A stretch of DNA of 64,000 bases from Candidatus Zymogenaceae bacterium. GTDB lineage: Bacteria > Desulfobacterota > Zymogenia > Zymogenales > Zymogenaceae. Positions 15,801 to 26,591 of the stretch are shown piece by piece. The stretch spans positions 1 to 64,000 of the forward strand of contig JAFGAS010000035.1 of NCBI GenBank assembly GCA_016933535.1, written 5' to 3'. Made by a program: the position numbers and the translations under genes. The notes beneath the pieces are model-generated. The model did not search any database, was not told where the DNA came from, and was given only the letters and a program-made list of their open reading frames with translations. Positions within the stretch are counted from its first letter, which is position 1; each line of letters opens with the position of its first letter.

Positions 15801-16935
15801 TCAGTCCGATTGGTCGCTCGATACCTGGGCGGGTCCGGATGCCAACAGATACGTCTCAATGAAGCGGTCGATCTGCCCGTCCAGGACCGCGTCCACGTTG
15901 CCGACCTCCATGCCCGTCCGGTGGTCCTTGACGAGGCGATACGGCTGCATGGTATACGTCCGGATCTGGCTGCCCCAGGCAATCTCCTTCTTTTGCTGAT
16001 GGAGACGGTCGTGCTTGGCTCGCTCCTCGTCAAGCTTTTTCTCGTAGAGTCGGGACTTGAGAATCTTCATGGCGGTGGCCTTGTTGCGGTGCTGGGATTT
16101 TTCGTTGCTGCAGGTTACGACAATATTCGTGGGGAGGTGGGTGATCCGAACGGCGCTGTCTGTCTTGTTGACGTGCTGACCGCCGGCGCCGGATGCGCGG
16201 AAGGTATCGATCCTCAGATCGTTTTCGTTTATCTCGATCTCGAAATTCTCATCGATATCGGGGGAGACGGAAACGGAGGCAAACGAGGTGTGCCGGCGCT
16301 TACCCGTATCGAAGGGAGATATCCGTATAAGACGGTGTACGCCGCTTTCGGCCTTCATGAGCCCGTACGCAAATTTTCCCTCGACCAGAAAAGTGACGTT
16401 TTTGATTCCTGCCTCGTCGCCGGGCAACAGGTTGACGACGTCGATACGATAGCCCTTTGTCTCGGACCAGCGGTTGTACATCCGAAAGAGCATCTCGGCC
16501 CAGTCCTGGGCCTCGGTGCCGCCGGCCCCGGAATTGATCAGGACAATCGCCGAGAGCGCGTCGTCTTTGTCCGAGAGCATCCGTTTGGTCTCCATGACGG
16601 AGAACGCCGCCTCGAGATCGGATAGTTTCTGCCTGATTTCATCGGCAGCCGCCGATTCGCCGTCTCTGTACATATCCGTGAGGATTGCCAGTTCCTCAAG
16701 ATCGTTCTCTCGGGAGGAGAGCCAATCGAGCTGCTCCTCAATGGTACTTTTTTCCTTTGGAAAACGGTGAACATTTTCCGGATCGTTCCAGAAGTCGGGG
16801 GCCGACATCATAGATTCGAGCTCGGCCAGCCGCTGTTTCAGGACGTCCGGTTCAAAGATACCTCCGGAGCATGGCGAGGCGATCCTCGTACGATTCGTAT
16901 GTCTGGTTAAGATCAAGGGGGAGTTCTGATGCCAT
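15801..16935 (-). CDS. prfB: Peptide chain release factor 2, with programmed +1 frameshift
   Basis: Translation starts at ATG 16935 (MASELPLDLNQTYESYEDRL), with CGGAGG upstream inside the end of lnt. After 27 codons the zero frame meets TGA at 16852-16854. A +1 shift at CTT-TGA continues as FEPDVLKQRLAELES to the stop at 15801. The SPF tripeptide (RISPFDTG) that reads UGA/UAA stops and the catalytic GGQ (SGAGGQHVNKT) are intact, so this is RF2. It recognises UGA and UAA and releases the nascent chain. It is the last gene of the phoH-lnt run, four bases after lnt. A conventional call would miss the first exon-like segment. Confidence 0.95.
16852..16866 (-). promoter_or_regulatory. prfB programmed frameshift site
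   Basis: On the coding strand the site reads CGGAGG TAT CTT TGA: an internal Shine-Dalgarno-like hexamer, the slippery CTT codon and the in-frame UGA. This is the classical RF2 autoregulation signal. Low RF2 slows termination at UGA and favours the +1 slip that makes more RF2. Confidence 0.93.
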
Positions 16936-16939
16936 GATA

Positions 16940-18544
16940 TTACCTCCGTTTCTTTCGTATAAGTATACTATACCCGTGTATGATGAAGGGGGATAAAAAT
17001 ATTAACGTAATGAGCTGGGCGAAGACGTCGCCGAATCGGGTGTAAAAGGTTATCCTCGGTTTCGGGATAACGTCTCCCAGGGCGACGGTACGGGTGAAGA
17101 TCGTCGTTCTGATTTCATCGTTTCCCGTGGGGTCCACTACCGCGCTGATGCCGGTATTGGCAGCGCGAATGAGAAAAAGCCGTGTTTCGATGGCGCGCAT
17201 GCTCGCTATCGAAAAGTGCTGATAGGGGGCGCTGGTGGTCCCGAACCAGGCGTCGTTGGTTATATTGACCAAGAGGGCGGCGCCGTTTTTCGCAAAGATG
17301 CGTGCCGATTCCGGGAATATGGCTTCGTAACAGATCAGGGTCCCAACTGGGCCGATGTCGGTAGGGATGGGGGCGGTAGTTGTCCCCATGGAAAAATCCC
17401 CGGCGGCCCCGTTTGCCAGCTTGTCGACGAAAAAGAAAAGGCTCCTCAGGGGAACATATTCGACAAAAGGAACCAGATGGATCTTGTCGTACCGTCCGAT
17501 TATCCGGCCGGTTTGGGAAAGGAGATAGGCCCGATTATAGTATTTGATCGTGCCGCCTTCATCTTCAAAGGCGGGGGTGCCAAAGAGGAGGGGGGTACCG
17601 GCGCGCCGGGCCAGCTCTTCGACCCGGGGTCGGAAAAACGGATGGTCCTGGAAAAAGAAGGGTGTGGCGGTCTCGGGCCATACGATAATCCTCGGTTTAT
17701 GAGATATCGAGGCCAGCGTCATGTCCTCATAGATTACCATCGTCTCTTCCTGGAAGGCCGGGTTCCACTTGAGGTCCTGACGGATATTTGGCTGAATAAG
17801 GGCTACGGGGACGGGCGTACCGGCCCGCATGATAAGCCGCTCCCGGTCTATCGCAAAAATACCGTAGATAATCAGAAGGATCACGAGCAGGGACGACACG
17901 GCCGTTTCGGCCAGCGGAAAACGGCCGGACCGTTTGACGAGCCGTTCGATGATAAGAAAAAGGGCCGCATTGACGGCCACGAGAACAAAAGAGACGCCAT
18001 ATACCCCGGTGATATCCAAAACCTGCATGAGAGTCAGCCAGGGAAGCTGTGTGTGTCCGATAAGTCCCCAGGGGAAACCGGTTATAAAGAAAGACCGGAG
18101 ATACTCCAGGAAGGCGAACGAAACGGGAGCCGAGACGAAGACGGAAAGTCCGAATCGCTCCCGCGTCCATGCCACAAAGGCCGAAAAAAGTGCGAGATAG
18201 ACGGAGATATAGGAGACCAAAAGGAGCATGAAGACGACGGCCAGAACCGTCGATATTCCCCCGTATACCGAAACGGGAAACACCGTCCAGTAGAAGATAC
18301 CGGTATAGGCCGTCAGACCGAAGGCAAGTCCCAACAGGGACGCCGGGGCGGGGGCTTTATTCCGTATGGCGGCAAGCAACGGGATCAGACAGATCCAGGC
18401 AAGGACGAAAAATCCGGCCTTCGGAAACGACAGCGCCATAAGGAAGCCACCAATAACGCTTAGAGTAACATCCCGAAACTTTATTCTCGTGCGCTTGGCC
18501 GAAAGATCATTCACGGCAGATACCGGCTTTGTCTTTTTTTTCAT
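16940..18544 (-). CDS. lnt: Apolipoprotein N-acyltransferase
   Basis: 534 residues. About seven N-terminal membrane helices precede a periplasmic nitrilase-type domain with the catalytic triad E291 (IVWPETATPF), K354 (YDKIHLVPF) and C405 (GTLICYEAIFPE), then one C-terminal helix. It adds the third acyl chain to the N-terminal Cys of lipoproteins, the last maturation step in diderm bacteria. Many putative lipoproteins in this window would be its clients. It is 19 bases after ybeY and four bases before prfB, in one minus-strand operon. Confidence 0.95.
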   Translation of the reverse strand: MKKKTKPVSAVNDLSAKRTRIKFRDVTLSVIGGFLMALSFPKAGFFVLAWICLIPLLAAIRNKAPAPASLLGLAFGLTAYTGIFYWTVFPVSVYGGISTVLAVVFMLLLVSYISVYLALFSAFVAWTRERFGLSVFVSAPVSFAFLEYLRSFFITGFPWGLIGHTQLPWLTLMQVLDITGVYGVSFVLVAVNAALFLIIERLVKRSGRFPLAETAVSSLLVILLIIYGIFAIDRERLIMRAGTPVPVALIQPNIRQDLKWNPAFQEETMVIYEDMTLASISHKPRIIVWPETATPFFFQDHPFFRPRVEELARRAGTPLLFGTPAFEDEGGTIKYYNRAYLLSQTGRIIGRYDKIHLVPFVEYVPLRSLFFFVDKLANGAAGDFSMGTTTAPIPTDIGPVGTLICYEAIFPESARIFAKNGAALLVNITNDAWFGTTSAPYQHFSIASMRAIETRLFLIRAANTGISAVVDPTGNDEIRTTIFTRTVALGDVIPKPRITFYTRFGDVFAQLITLIFLSPFIIHGYSILIRKKRR

Positions 18545-18563
18545 CGGGCGATACGGTCCTTAG

Positions 18564-19019
18564 TCATGAATCAATGTCAATTCCCACAAAGAGCAGCAAT
18601 TCGCGTTCTCTTGATTCCATACAAGCCCTGTCTTCATCGGTAGCAGCTTCGCGTTGATCGTGGATGTACCCGAGCAGGTGAAGCAGGCCGTGAACGCACA
18701 GGATAAGAATCTCATCGGTGGGGGAGACGCCCCTAATCTCAGATTGTCGTTTCGCCGCGTCAATATTTACGGCTATATCTCCCAGGATATCCGGGCCGAC
18801 CGGAAAAGAGCTGTCCACGCCGAAGGATATGACGTTGGTCGGGCCGGGCCTCCCAAGAAAACGCTGGTTGTAGTCCGCTATGCCGGCATCGTCGGTCAAC
18901 AGAATCGACAGCTCACTTGTGCCCCTTCCCAGATGGTCGAGTATTCTTTGTATCTTTGTGGTTATTGTTCTTCCTGCTATTGGCTGCGGGTGCCTCTCTT
19001 TTGTAAGGAGCACTGTCAC
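18564..19019 (-). CDS. ybeY: Endoribonuclease YbeY
   Basis: 151 residues. The zinc-binding HGLLHLLGYIH motif has H110, H114 and H120 in the H-x3-H-x5-H pattern. TNVISF and the GDIAVNID block are also conserved. YbeY acts in 16S rRNA 3'-end maturation and ribosome quality control. The first 35 codons overlap the 3' end of the upstream 7TM-HD gene by 107 bases. No later ATG in the N-terminal region would keep the conserved first strand, so the overlap appears real. Confidence 0.93.
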   Translation of the reverse strand: MTVLLTKERHPQPIAGRTITTKIQRILDHLGRGTSELSILLTDDAGIADYNQRFLGRPGPTNVISFGVDSSFPVGPDILGDIAVNIDAAKRQSEIRGVSPTDEILILCVHGLLHLLGYIHDQREAATDEDRACMESRERELLLFVGIDIDS

Positions 19020-21435
19020 CGTTATTTTTCTCCCTCATTGATTCCTCAAATTCCTTGTCGATGACCGGTTCCGGATAATCGATACGCTGGTGGAAGATTC
19101 CGTTGAGCACCTTCGTAAAACTCTTGCCTATGGCGTCCAGGTCTTTGAGGGTAAGTTCGCACTGGTCAAGCTGTCCATCCAGGAAAAGACGATTGATGAT
19201 ACTCTGGACCATGCTTTCAACCCTCGAGGGTGACGGATCGATCAGGACTTTACTTGCCGCCTCGACGTTATCGGCCAAAAGGACGATCCCCGCCTCGCGA
19301 GTCTGGGGTTTTGGGCCGGGGTAGCGGAAGTCCTTTTCGCTGATCTGTCGTTCCTTGGCGTTCTCGGATTCCCTGGCCTTCTGATAAAAGAAGTTCATCA
19401 GGTGGGTCCCGTGGTGCTGCTTTATAATATCGATAATTTCCGAACCGAGCCGATACTTTTTCCCCATATCCACCCCGTCCTTGACGTGGGACATAATAAT
19501 GAGGCCCGACATATGAGGGGTCAATTTGTCGTGGGGATTCCGCTCGTTTCTAATGTTTTCAATATAGTAGTTGGGCTTGCTGATCTTCCCGATGTCGTGA
19601 TAGTAAGAGCTTACTCTGGCAAGGAGCGGGTTGACGCCGATCGCATTGGAGCCGGCCTCCGCCAGAGTTCCCACGATGATGCTGTGATGATAGGTTCCCG
19701 GGGCGGTGATTATCATTTCTTTGAGCAGGGGGTGTTCCAGGTTGCTGAGTTCAACCAGCTTGATATCGGTGATATATCCGAAGGCAAGCTCAACCAGAGG
19801 AGTAACACCCAGGACAATTACGGAGGAGATAATCCCACCCGCGAACCCCATGATCATGTTAAAGGTGATGGTTTTGAAGTCCGACCCTATGCTTGACAGG
19901 ATATCGGTCGAAAGAAGATTGAGGCGTGATAGATAGATCACAAAAATCAAAAACGCATTTATGAGACCCACAATCAATCCGGCGTTCACAATGGTCGAGC
20001 GCTGCTTTGTCTGGGCCACGAGGTGAGAGCCGAGGATTGAGCCGATAAAGATGTAAATGGTAAAAAAGATATCGCCGCCGATAATGATCCCGGAAAATAT
20101 ACTCACGAGGATAGAATAGATAACGGCAACCTCGGAATTGAGGACGATCCTTACCAGCATCGCGCCGGCCACGATCGGCATGGCGTACTTGTAGGACGTG
20201 TCAGGAATGAACGTGAAGGTGTCGGCAACCGAACCCGATATGAAAATGAAAAAACGGGTGAGGGCGCAGAAAAGTAGAGCCACGATGCCAATGAGCAGGA
20301 GGTCCTTGTTGGACAGATTGAATTTTTTGATATTCCTGGTGGAGAAGAGATACGTGCTATAGACAACGATGCCGATAAACAAGAGAATCCCGATATAGGC
20401 CAGGAGGATATTGTAGTCCTTCTGGGATTCCATGATCCCGTCGAAAATCATCAGGTGATATTTAAGGACTTTGGCACCCTCCCGAATGATCATCTCGCCC
20501 TTTTTGATCGAGATGGTTACCGGTTTTACACCTTCGGCCGCGAGACGCCGCCGCCGATCGGTCTCCAAGAAGCTAAAGGTTACGTTCGGTCCGATCAACG
20601 GTATGGCAACATCCTGGGCTAGGGAGACGATGCGTCCCGGAAAGCTCGATCGCAGGGTGCTTGACCTTTCTTCAATGAGTTCCTTCGCGTCGTTAAGCTC
20701 GATGATATCATCGGCGTTTCGCAGGAGGACCTCCGACTTCGTCTGATTATTGATAATGACGACGCCGTTTTTCTTGATCTCCGGTACAATCGTGTTGTAC
20801 GAACCGACGATGTACCGAGTGTAAAGGCCGTCCAAGATAAGTCTGACTGCGGTGTCTATCTGAGGCTTGAACCGCTGTCTCTTGAGCTCGAGAAAGGTCT
20901 CGTCGGGAAGCTGAGCCCCGATCAAATCGAAAAAATGGGAGCGGCTCTGATCAAGGACTGAATCGACTTTATCATCCTGCTGTGTCTCGGCGACGATCTC
21001 CCTCATGTGTCCGAATGACGAGTCAATTCGATCAAAGAGCTTTATCTGGGCGTTTACGTCCAGGTCGTAGACCGCAGGTATCTTGGCGGCCGCTTCCTCC
21101 CTGAGCTCATTGGTGGATACTTTATCGGTGATAAGGTAGTCCCGGTTGGCCTTGATATCGGTTGTCGAGAAGTCGCCGATTTTATAGGAAAGGCTGGGCA
21201 TCCGGGAGCTTGGATTGAGGATAAGAGCGGTAAGGGTTACAAAGGCGACGAACATTAACATCCGCTGTATATGTGGGTTGCGATAGGTCTCCTGATCTAT
21301 GAGGTTTGTCAGAGGCTTGAGGACCTTGGTCGCGTTGAGTTTTTTCATGAGGAGCCAGTAGGCCCCCGATAAGTTAATCGGGAATTTCATTTGAATCGGT
21401 GTTTTTCTCCCTTTTTTGATTTTCTTTGTGGTCAT
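18913..21435 (-). CDS. 7TM-HD phosphohydrolase (PgpH-like c-di-AMP phosphodiesterase)
   Basis: 840 residues; ATG 21390 is an alternative start. Residues about 90-330 form the extracytoplasmic 7TMR-HDED domain, followed by seven membrane helices (about 350-550), then an HD domain with H-HD-H-H elements: [29 protein letters not shown] and IKQHHGT. Homologues (PgpH) hydrolyse c-di-AMP; that activity is inferred here. The C-terminal 40 residues are Lys/Asn/Ser-rich and low-complexity, and this is the part that overlaps ybeY. It lies between phoH and ybeY as in many bacteria, and its start overlaps phoH. Confidence 0.93.
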   Translation of the reverse strand: MTTKKIKKGRKTPIQMKFPINLSGAYWLLMKKLNATKVLKPLTNLIDQETYRNPHIQRMLMFVAFVTLTALILNPSSRMPSLSYKIGDFSTTDIKANRDYLITDKVSTNELREEAAAKIPAVYDLDVNAQIKLFDRIDSSFGHMREIVAETQQDDKVDSVLDQSRSHFFDLIGAQLPDETFLELKRQRFKPQIDTAVRLILDGLYTRYIVGSYNTIVPEIKKNGVVIINNQTKSEVLLRNADDIIELNDAKELIEERSSTLRSSFPGRIVSLAQDVAIPLIGPNVTFSFLETDRRRRLAAEGVKPVTISIKKGEMIIREGAKVLKYHLMIFDGIMESQKDYNILLAYIGILLFIGIVVYSTYLFSTRNIKKFNLSNKDLLLIGIVALLFCALTRFFIFISGSVADTFTFIPDTSYKYAMPIVAGAMLVRIVLNSEVAVIYSILVSIFSGIIIGGDIFFTIYIFIGSILGSHLVAQTKQRSTIVNAGLIVGLINAFLIFVIYLSRLNLLSTDILSSIGSDFKTITFNMIMGFAGGIISSVIVLGVTPLVELAFGYITDIKLVELSNLEHPLLKEMIITAPGTYHHSIIVGTLAEAGSNAIGVNPLLARVSSYYHDIGKISKPNYYIENIRNERNPHDKLTPHMSGLIIMSHVKDGVDMGKKYRLGSEIIDIIKQHHGTHLMNFFYQKARESENAKERQISEKDFRYPGPKPQTREAGIVLLADNVEAASKVLIDPSPSRVESMVQSIINRLFLDGQLDQCELTLKDLDAIGKSFTKVLNGIFHQRIDYPEPVIDKEFEESMREKNNGDSAPYKREAPAANSRKNNNHKDTKNTRPSGKGHK

Positions 21436-22369
21436 AGGCCTTAATAATCTCTCGAACCAGGCGATGACGAACGACGTCAGTGTCGGAAAAATAGCAGAAC
21501 TTAATCCCTTCGATATCGGTAAGGATCTCGTTGGCCTGAACGAGCCCGGATCTCTTTCCGTCGGGGAGATCGATTTGGGTGATGTCTCCCGTGATGACCG
21601 TTTTGGAGTTGTAGCCCAGCCGGGTCAGAAACATCTTCATCTGTTCGCCCGTGGTATTTTGTGCCTCGTCCAGGACGATAAACGAATCGTTGAGGGTCCT
21701 GCCTCTCATGAAGGCCAGCGGGGCCACCTCGATAACGCCGCGATGGACGAGTTTCTGTGCCTGATCGAAATCCATCATGTCGTGAAGGGCATCGTACAGG
21801 GGGCGAAGGTAGGGATTAATCTTCTCATAGAGATCGCCGGGGAGAAAGCCGAGCTTCTCGCCGGCCTCCACGGCGGGACGTGTCAGTATGATGCGATTGA
21901 TTTTACCCTTCGCGATCCAATCCATGGCCGTCGCCATAGCAAGGTAGGTCTTTCCCGTTCCGGCGGGTCCGATGCCGAACACGATGTCGTATTTCCGTAT
22001 CGATTCTATATAGCGTTTTTGGGCAAGGCTCTTTGGGGTAATATGCCGCTTTTTTGCGGAGATATAGACAGTATCCAGAAATATATCCTTTAGATTCACC
22101 TTACGATTGGACTTGATGATCCGCAGGGCGAAATCTATATCGGGCGAAAAAACCGGATATCCTTTTTTTAGAAGCTCATAGAGCTGGGTGAGGAGGTTTT
22201 GGCTGATCTCGACCCCATCCGTGCCGCCCGAGATTAACACCGTACCTCCCCGGACAGAGATCTTCGTCCCGGTGTCCTTTTCGATGAGGGAGAGGTGATG
22301 GTTATTCTCGCCGAAGAGCGTGCGCGCAAGATTATTATCATCAAACTCAATTTTTGTGGTGTTTTCCAA
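21374..22369 (-). CDS. phoH: PhoH-family ATPase
   Basis: 331 residues from TTG 22369, which has AAGGTAA six bases upstream. An N-terminal KH-like region ([16 protein letters not shown]) is followed by the PhoH ATPase core: Walker [29 protein letters not shown], Walker [10 protein letters not shown] and the [12 protein letters not shown] motif. PhoH proteins are RNA-associated ATPases/helicases often adjacent to ybeY. The C-terminus is Lys-rich and overlaps the start of the 7TM-HD gene. Confidence 0.94.
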   Translation of the reverse strand: MENTTKIEFDDNNLARTLFGENNHHLSLIEKDTGTKISVRGGTVLISGGTDGVEISQNLLTQLYELLKKGYPVFSPDIDFALRIIKSNRKVNLKDIFLDTVYISAKKRHITPKSLAQKRYIESIRKYDIVFGIGPAGTGKTYLAMATAMDWIAKGKINRIILTRPAVEAGEKLGFLPGDLYEKINPYLRPLYDALHDMMDFDQAQKLVHRGVIEVAPLAFMRGRTLNDSFIVLDEAQNTTGEQMKMFLTRLGYNSKTVITGDITQIDLPDGKRSGLVQANEILTDIEGIKFCYFSDTDVVRHRLVREIIKAYDHKENQKREKNTDSNEIPD

Positions 22370-22374
22370 GGGTA

Positions 22375-23523
22375 TTACCTTAATATGAGCGTATAGCCCT
22401 GCGACGACGGGGTGTAGTCAAACAGCGATTCCCAGCCGGGTCGGAGGTCTTCGATGTAGCCGCCGGCCGACAACTCGTCGAGGTCATCGGGATATCTCCC
22501 GTTGAGAAGATAAAAAGTGGAAAGGGGGTAGGTTATATTATTTTTTATGGCGATCGTCTGCGTTTGAGTAAATATCTCCCGCGTATCCCCGGATATGGAA
22601 AAATTAGAGACGATACGGGGGTAAGAGAAGAATAAGATGACAATCAGAATAAAGAATATTCCGAAGAAGACTCCCTTGAAGAAGACGTCATGGATTGAAA
22701 CCGCGGGCTTTATTTCTTTTCTTTCCTCAACTTCGAAGGAAATATCGATAAGTTGTCTCTCCATCAGGGATACGAGCGCCTTTATGGTCTCAAATTCGCC
22801 GAGTCTCCCGATGTTGATGATGTCTTTGACGGTCTTATTTCCATCGACGAGATGAAAGACCTTTTTATCCTCAGCGGAAATAATCTTCTCGCCCTTATCC
22901 GGCTTCTTTTCATCTGCAAATATAGCGTGTTCGTCGACCGTCTCGGTCTGCTGGAGAACCCGCCATATACCGATTTCCTCATCGGCTCCGGGCATTTTCT
23001 CGAACACGAGATTGTATGAATAGACCTTCTTCCTAAGATCGGGAAGCTCATCGGTCATCCGCAGGCTGTCCATGAGGAAATGCTCGGTGTTGATCGGCTC
23101 GATGGCCTTCTTGTCGTAATTGACCAGGCGCTGGTTGAAATAGTAATCGCCGCGTTTCCAGGAAAGGAGCTTAAATATCGTCTCATGGGTTTGGAGCTTG
23201 AGGAAATGGCGCAGATCGATAATTGAGATGAATCCCGTCTCTATGAGGATATCACCCAGCTTTCTGAGCGTTTCCTTCTGCATTGTGAGGGCGTTTGTCA
23301 GTTGGTTGCGGGAGATCAGGTTGGCCTTTACGAGCATCTCTCCGAGGTTTTCGTGTTCGCTCTTTTTTTTCAGGTTGGCCGATACAATCTGTCCCCTGTC
23401 AAAGAGGACCTCAACCTGATTATCCTTTTCAGAAATAGTCAGTATCCCGCTCTTCTGCTGCTGATAGAGGAGCTGCAATATATCTACGACCGAAAAGTCT
23501 TTGATGTCACCTTGAAGGGCCAC
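22375..23523 (-). CDS. DUF4388 protein with GspE-N-like region and C-terminal membrane anchor
   Basis: 382 residues from GTG 23523 (AGGAG seven bases upstream). Residues 1-60 are DUF4388 ([29 protein letters not shown]). Residues about 65-130 resemble the N-terminal domain of type II/IV secretion ATPases ([32 protein letters not shown]). A helical region follows, then one membrane segment near residue 290, and a small C-terminal periplasmic domain ([18 protein letters not shown]) resembling the tail of a major pseudopilin. This mosaic suggests a link between signalling and pilus or secretion machinery. It is six bases upstream of phoH. Confidence 0.8.
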   Translation of the reverse strand: MALQGDIKDFSVVDILQLLYQQQKSGILTISEKDNQVEVLFDRGQIVSANLKKKSEHENLGEMLVKANLISRNQLTNALTMQKETLRKLGDILIETGFISIIDLRHFLKLQTHETIFKLLSWKRGDYYFNQRLVNYDKKAIEPINTEHFLMDSLRMTDELPDLRKKVYSYNLVFEKMPGADEEIGIWRVLQQTETVDEHAIFADEKKPDKGEKIISAEDKKVFHLVDGNKTVKDIINIGRLGEFETIKALVSLMERQLIDISFEVEERKEIKPAVSIHDVFFKGVFFGIFFILIVILFFSYPRIVSNFSISGDTREIFTQTQTIAIKNNITYPLSTFYLLNGRYPDDLDELSAGGYIEDLRPGWESLFDYTPSSQGYTLILR

Positions 23524-23535
23524 CGTACTCTCCTG

Positions 23536-25512
23536 CTAATTTTCCGATAGCTCGGATTTTATAAAGTCACTTTGGGCGAAGATATAGACAAGTATACCGC
23601 CGGTCACGAAGAGTAAAGGATTATGGATAATCGGGAATCCAAACGACTTTACGGGATAGACAACGATGCCGCGGAGGTATATGAGTTGTATAAGGAAGAG
23701 GAGAAACAGGGAGAGAATAATAAATCCTTTCAAGACGCGGCCACGATAAATCCTTCCGAAGCCGGGGATAAGGGCGTTGACAACGATCAGTACGATTCTT
23801 CTCATATGGTTTATACGATCCACCTTCATCCGAAGATCAGCCTTTGTCCTTGGGTCAATTCCTTCTTTACGGACGAAGACCGAGAAGCAGCGATTGCATG
23901 AATCACGCCGCTCCATGTGAGGCTGAGACTTCAGGAGAAAAGGAAGCCCGCAGAACTTGCAGGATTTCGAGATGGCGCTCCTGCGGGCAAGGGATCCGGA
24001 GATGATTAAAAAAATAAGTCCTATTACACCGACTACCGGAACGGCACGCAGACCAATCCCTTTCATCATGTTGCTGAAAATTCCGTCGGCCAGCTCACGC
24101 GGCCCGCTCATGGTAAAGACTCGTTCCCACAGGAAGCTGTCGGGAAGGTCCTCATCGAGAACCATGCGGTTGGTTCTTTCCAGAAACGTCGGTTCACCGT
24201 CATCTTCCTTGACCTCTACCTCTAGAAATGTGGTAATCCGTGCGGGATCGAGCTTCACCGCCATGTCGTAGTATTCTTCGGCGGTCTTGAGGTCAAACCG
24301 CGTCATATCGATCTTATAGAGGTTGTAATACGGCGCCACGAGATCGGGATCGGCGGCGTTTGCCGCTAGAAAAAGGTCCTGGGCGTGGGGATAGTCACGA
24401 AGAATGAAATAAATAGTCCCAAGATTATTGAGGGCAGGGGCGCACGCAGGGTCGATGTCGATGACTCTCTGGTAGTAATACCGCGCGTAATCGAGCGAGC
24501 CTGTCCGCTTGTTGAGGGAGCTAAGGGCAAACAGGGCGCAGATATCATCCGGGTTCTCGGCAACCCAATCGCTCAGAGCTTTTTCGGCCTCGATGGTATA
24601 CGTATCTTGTCTGATTTGTAGTATTTCATCGATAACATTTCGGTGTGTGGAAAGCATCAGGGCGGCGGTATAGTTAAGGAAAATCGGGCATATGAGAACA
24701 AGAATATAGAAAAAGGCGAAAATTATCTTCTCGGTTTTCGTATAGTAGATAAGAAAGGCGATATTCATCAGAATGATAAGCCAGAGCAGCCCGATATCGA
24801 GGGAGAAGAGAAAGACAAAGAGGACTAAAATGAAGGAGGAAAAAAGCAGGAGCGGAATTTCCCACCCGAAGCGTTCCCGGATATCGTGGGCGGCCACCAG
24901 GATATATTTGGCAGCGAGGGAAAAAGAAAAAAGGAAAAAAACAGCCAGCACCGTAATAATCAGACCGAGTGCGAGGTTGGCGCCGAACGTAGTGACGATG
25001 GTAATGTCTTTGGCGGAAAGCTTGAGACCGGTAACCGTTAAATGGACGATATCGTACAGACGGCCCGGCTCGTTCCTCCAAATGAAGGCTGCCTTGTAGA
25101 AGTAGAGTCGGGGGATATCCGGTGAAAGCTGTATCGACTTGTCTATGAGCTTGGCGGCGGTTTCATAGTCTCCTTCATCCTCCTGCTGTCTTGAAAGAGC
25201 AAGCAGGGCGTAGGAGTAAGCGGAGGCGTTCCCATTTCCATAGTTGAACTTGGCGGTCTGGAGAGAATCGACCATTCTCAATGCATCGGTCTTGTTCCTC
25301 TGGGACAGGGTAAGGAGAAACGGAAACCATGCCTTGTCATAATAATAGAATTCTCTACGAATCGATGGAAACGGCGACTCCATTACTACGTCTATCGTCG
25401 GGTCCATCTCGGCTGTGGGCGAGGGGATAAAATCCTGGGCAAGGCAGGGTGAGACAGACAGGAGAAAAACTCCCAGTATGATAATCTTCTTGGCATTAAT
25501 CGAGAGATGCAT
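23536..25512 (-). CDS. Large TPR membrane protein with zinc-ribbon-like motif
   Basis: 658 residues from ATG 25512; the frame is open to 25548. A cleavable signal (IIILGVFLLSVSPCLAQ) is followed by a TPR unit, a set of four membrane helices (about 185-310), a second TPR block (about 320-440), another helix, a Cys4 zinc-ribbon-like motif (CKFCGLPFLL...CNRC), and a C-terminal pair of helices starting ALIPGFGRIYRGRVLKG, a TM2-like motif. No enzymatic domain is visible. It lies 13 bases upstream of the DUF4388 gene and probably begins the long minus-strand operon ending at prfB. Confidence 0.8.
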   Translation of the reverse strand: MHLSINAKKIIILGVFLLSVSPCLAQDFIPSPTAEMDPTIDVVMESPFPSIRREFYYYDKAWFPFLLTLSQRNKTDALRMVDSLQTAKFNYGNGNASAYSYALLALSRQQEDEGDYETAAKLIDKSIQLSPDIPRLYFYKAAFIWRNEPGRLYDIVHLTVTGLKLSAKDITIVTTFGANLALGLIITVLAVFFLFSFSLAAKYILVAAHDIRERFGWEIPLLLFSSFILVLFVFLFSLDIGLLWLIILMNIAFLIYYTKTEKIIFAFFYILVLICPIFLNYTAALMLSTHRNVIDEILQIRQDTYTIEAEKALSDWVAENPDDICALFALSSLNKRTGSLDYARYYYQRVIDIDPACAPALNNLGTIYFILRDYPHAQDLFLAANAADPDLVAPYYNLYKIDMTRFDLKTAEEYYDMAVKLDPARITTFLEVEVKEDDGEPTFLERTNRMVLDEDLPDSFLWERVFTMSGPRELADGIFSNMMKGIGLRAVPVVGVIGLIFLIISGSLARRSAISKSCKFCGLPFLLKSQPHMERRDSCNRCFSVFVRKEGIDPRTKADLRMKVDRINHMRRIVLIVVNALIPGFGRIYRGRVLKGFIILSLFLLFLIQLIYLRGIVVYPVKSFGFPIIHNPLLFVTGGILVYIFAQSDFIKSELSEN

Positions 25513-25773
25513 CACACACCTGATACTAAAATTAATTAAACATATCATATAAATAGGGGAAAATCAAGTATTTATTGGCAGAAGTGTTTCATCTTGATTT
25601 TTTATTCATTCTCACGTATCTTGAATAGAAGGGAGCAAAGTATCTTCCGATTATTGGGGTTTTCGAGTCCTCGGCGCACGATAGAAGACGTATCGTGCAT
25701 CCGGCACCGCTACAAGTTAGCCGTCGACAGAGCAGGGGCGACGGTACAGATAATAACCCGCAATACGGGAAAA

Positions 25774-26556
25774 ATGGAAGAGAAAATGGATATTTATGAT
25801 CTTGTCCGGCTCATGGCGGTCCTGCGCTCCGATGAAGGATGTCCCTGGGACAGGGCTCAAACGGTAAGCGATCTCAGGCCCTATATTATGGAGGAGGCCC
25901 TCGAACTCATTGAAGCTATCGATTCCGCAGACAATGACAAGATCAAGGAGGAGCTGGGCGATCTTCTCTTTGAGGTCATTTTCGTGGCAAGAATTATGGA
26001 AGAACGGGGGGCCTTTTCAATAAATGACGCCGCCGATTCCATCGGCACCAAAATGGTCGAACGGCACCCGCACGTGTTCGGGAAGGATCGGCTTTCCACT
26101 CCGGAACAGGTTCAGGAAAAATGGACACAAATAAAGGCACGGGGTAACCGCGACGATTCTGCACTTTCCGGGGTCACCGAGGAACTGCCCGCCCTTGTTA
26201 TCGCCAATAAGTACGGTCAACGGGCCGCCGAAGTTGGATTTGACTGGGATGATGTCGGGGGAGTTATCGATAAGATCCATGAGGAAATCGGGGAACTTCA
26301 ACAAGCCCTCTCTTCAGGAAAACGATCCCAGATCGAAGATGAGATCGGGGATATCCTTTTTACGGTAGCAAATCTCGGCCGTTTCTTAGACGTGCACCCG
26401 GAGCTTGCCCTCAGAAAGACGAATCGAAAATTCAGTGGACGCTTTCGGCGTATGGAGGAATCGGTGAGAAGTACGGGTGCGACGATGGCGGGGATGAGTC
26501 TTGAGGATCTCGAAACTTTCTGGCGAGAGGCCAAGAAGGGAGACCGGGATAAATAA
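25774..26556 (+). CDS. mazG: Nucleoside triphosphate pyrophosphohydrolase
   Basis: 260 residues from ATG 25774; ATG 25786 is also possible. It has the tandem MazG architecture. The first domain has CPWDRAQTVSDLRPYIMEEALELIEAI and EELGDLLFEV. The second has EEIGELQQAL and EDEIGDILFTVANLGR. The paired E-x-x-E and E-x-x-D motifs bind magnesium. It hydrolyses (d)NTPs to monophosphates, cleaning nucleotide pools or lowering alarmones. It is transcribed away from the TPR operon. Confidence 0.93.
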   Translation: MEEKMDIYDLVRLMAVLRSDEGCPWDRAQTVSDLRPYIMEEALELIEAIDSADNDKIKEELGDLLFEVIFVARIMEERGAFSINDAADSIGTKMVERHPHVFGKDRLSTPEQVQEKWTQIKARGNRDDSALSGVTEELPALVIANKYGQRAAEVGFDWDDVGGVIDKIHEEIGELQQALSSGKRSQIEDEIGDILFTVANLGRFLDVHPELALRKTNRKFSGRFRRMEESVRSTGATMAGMSLEDLETFWREAKKGDRDK

Positions 26557-26591
26557 GCACGATGGTGCGGAAACAACGGTAAAGCACCGTA

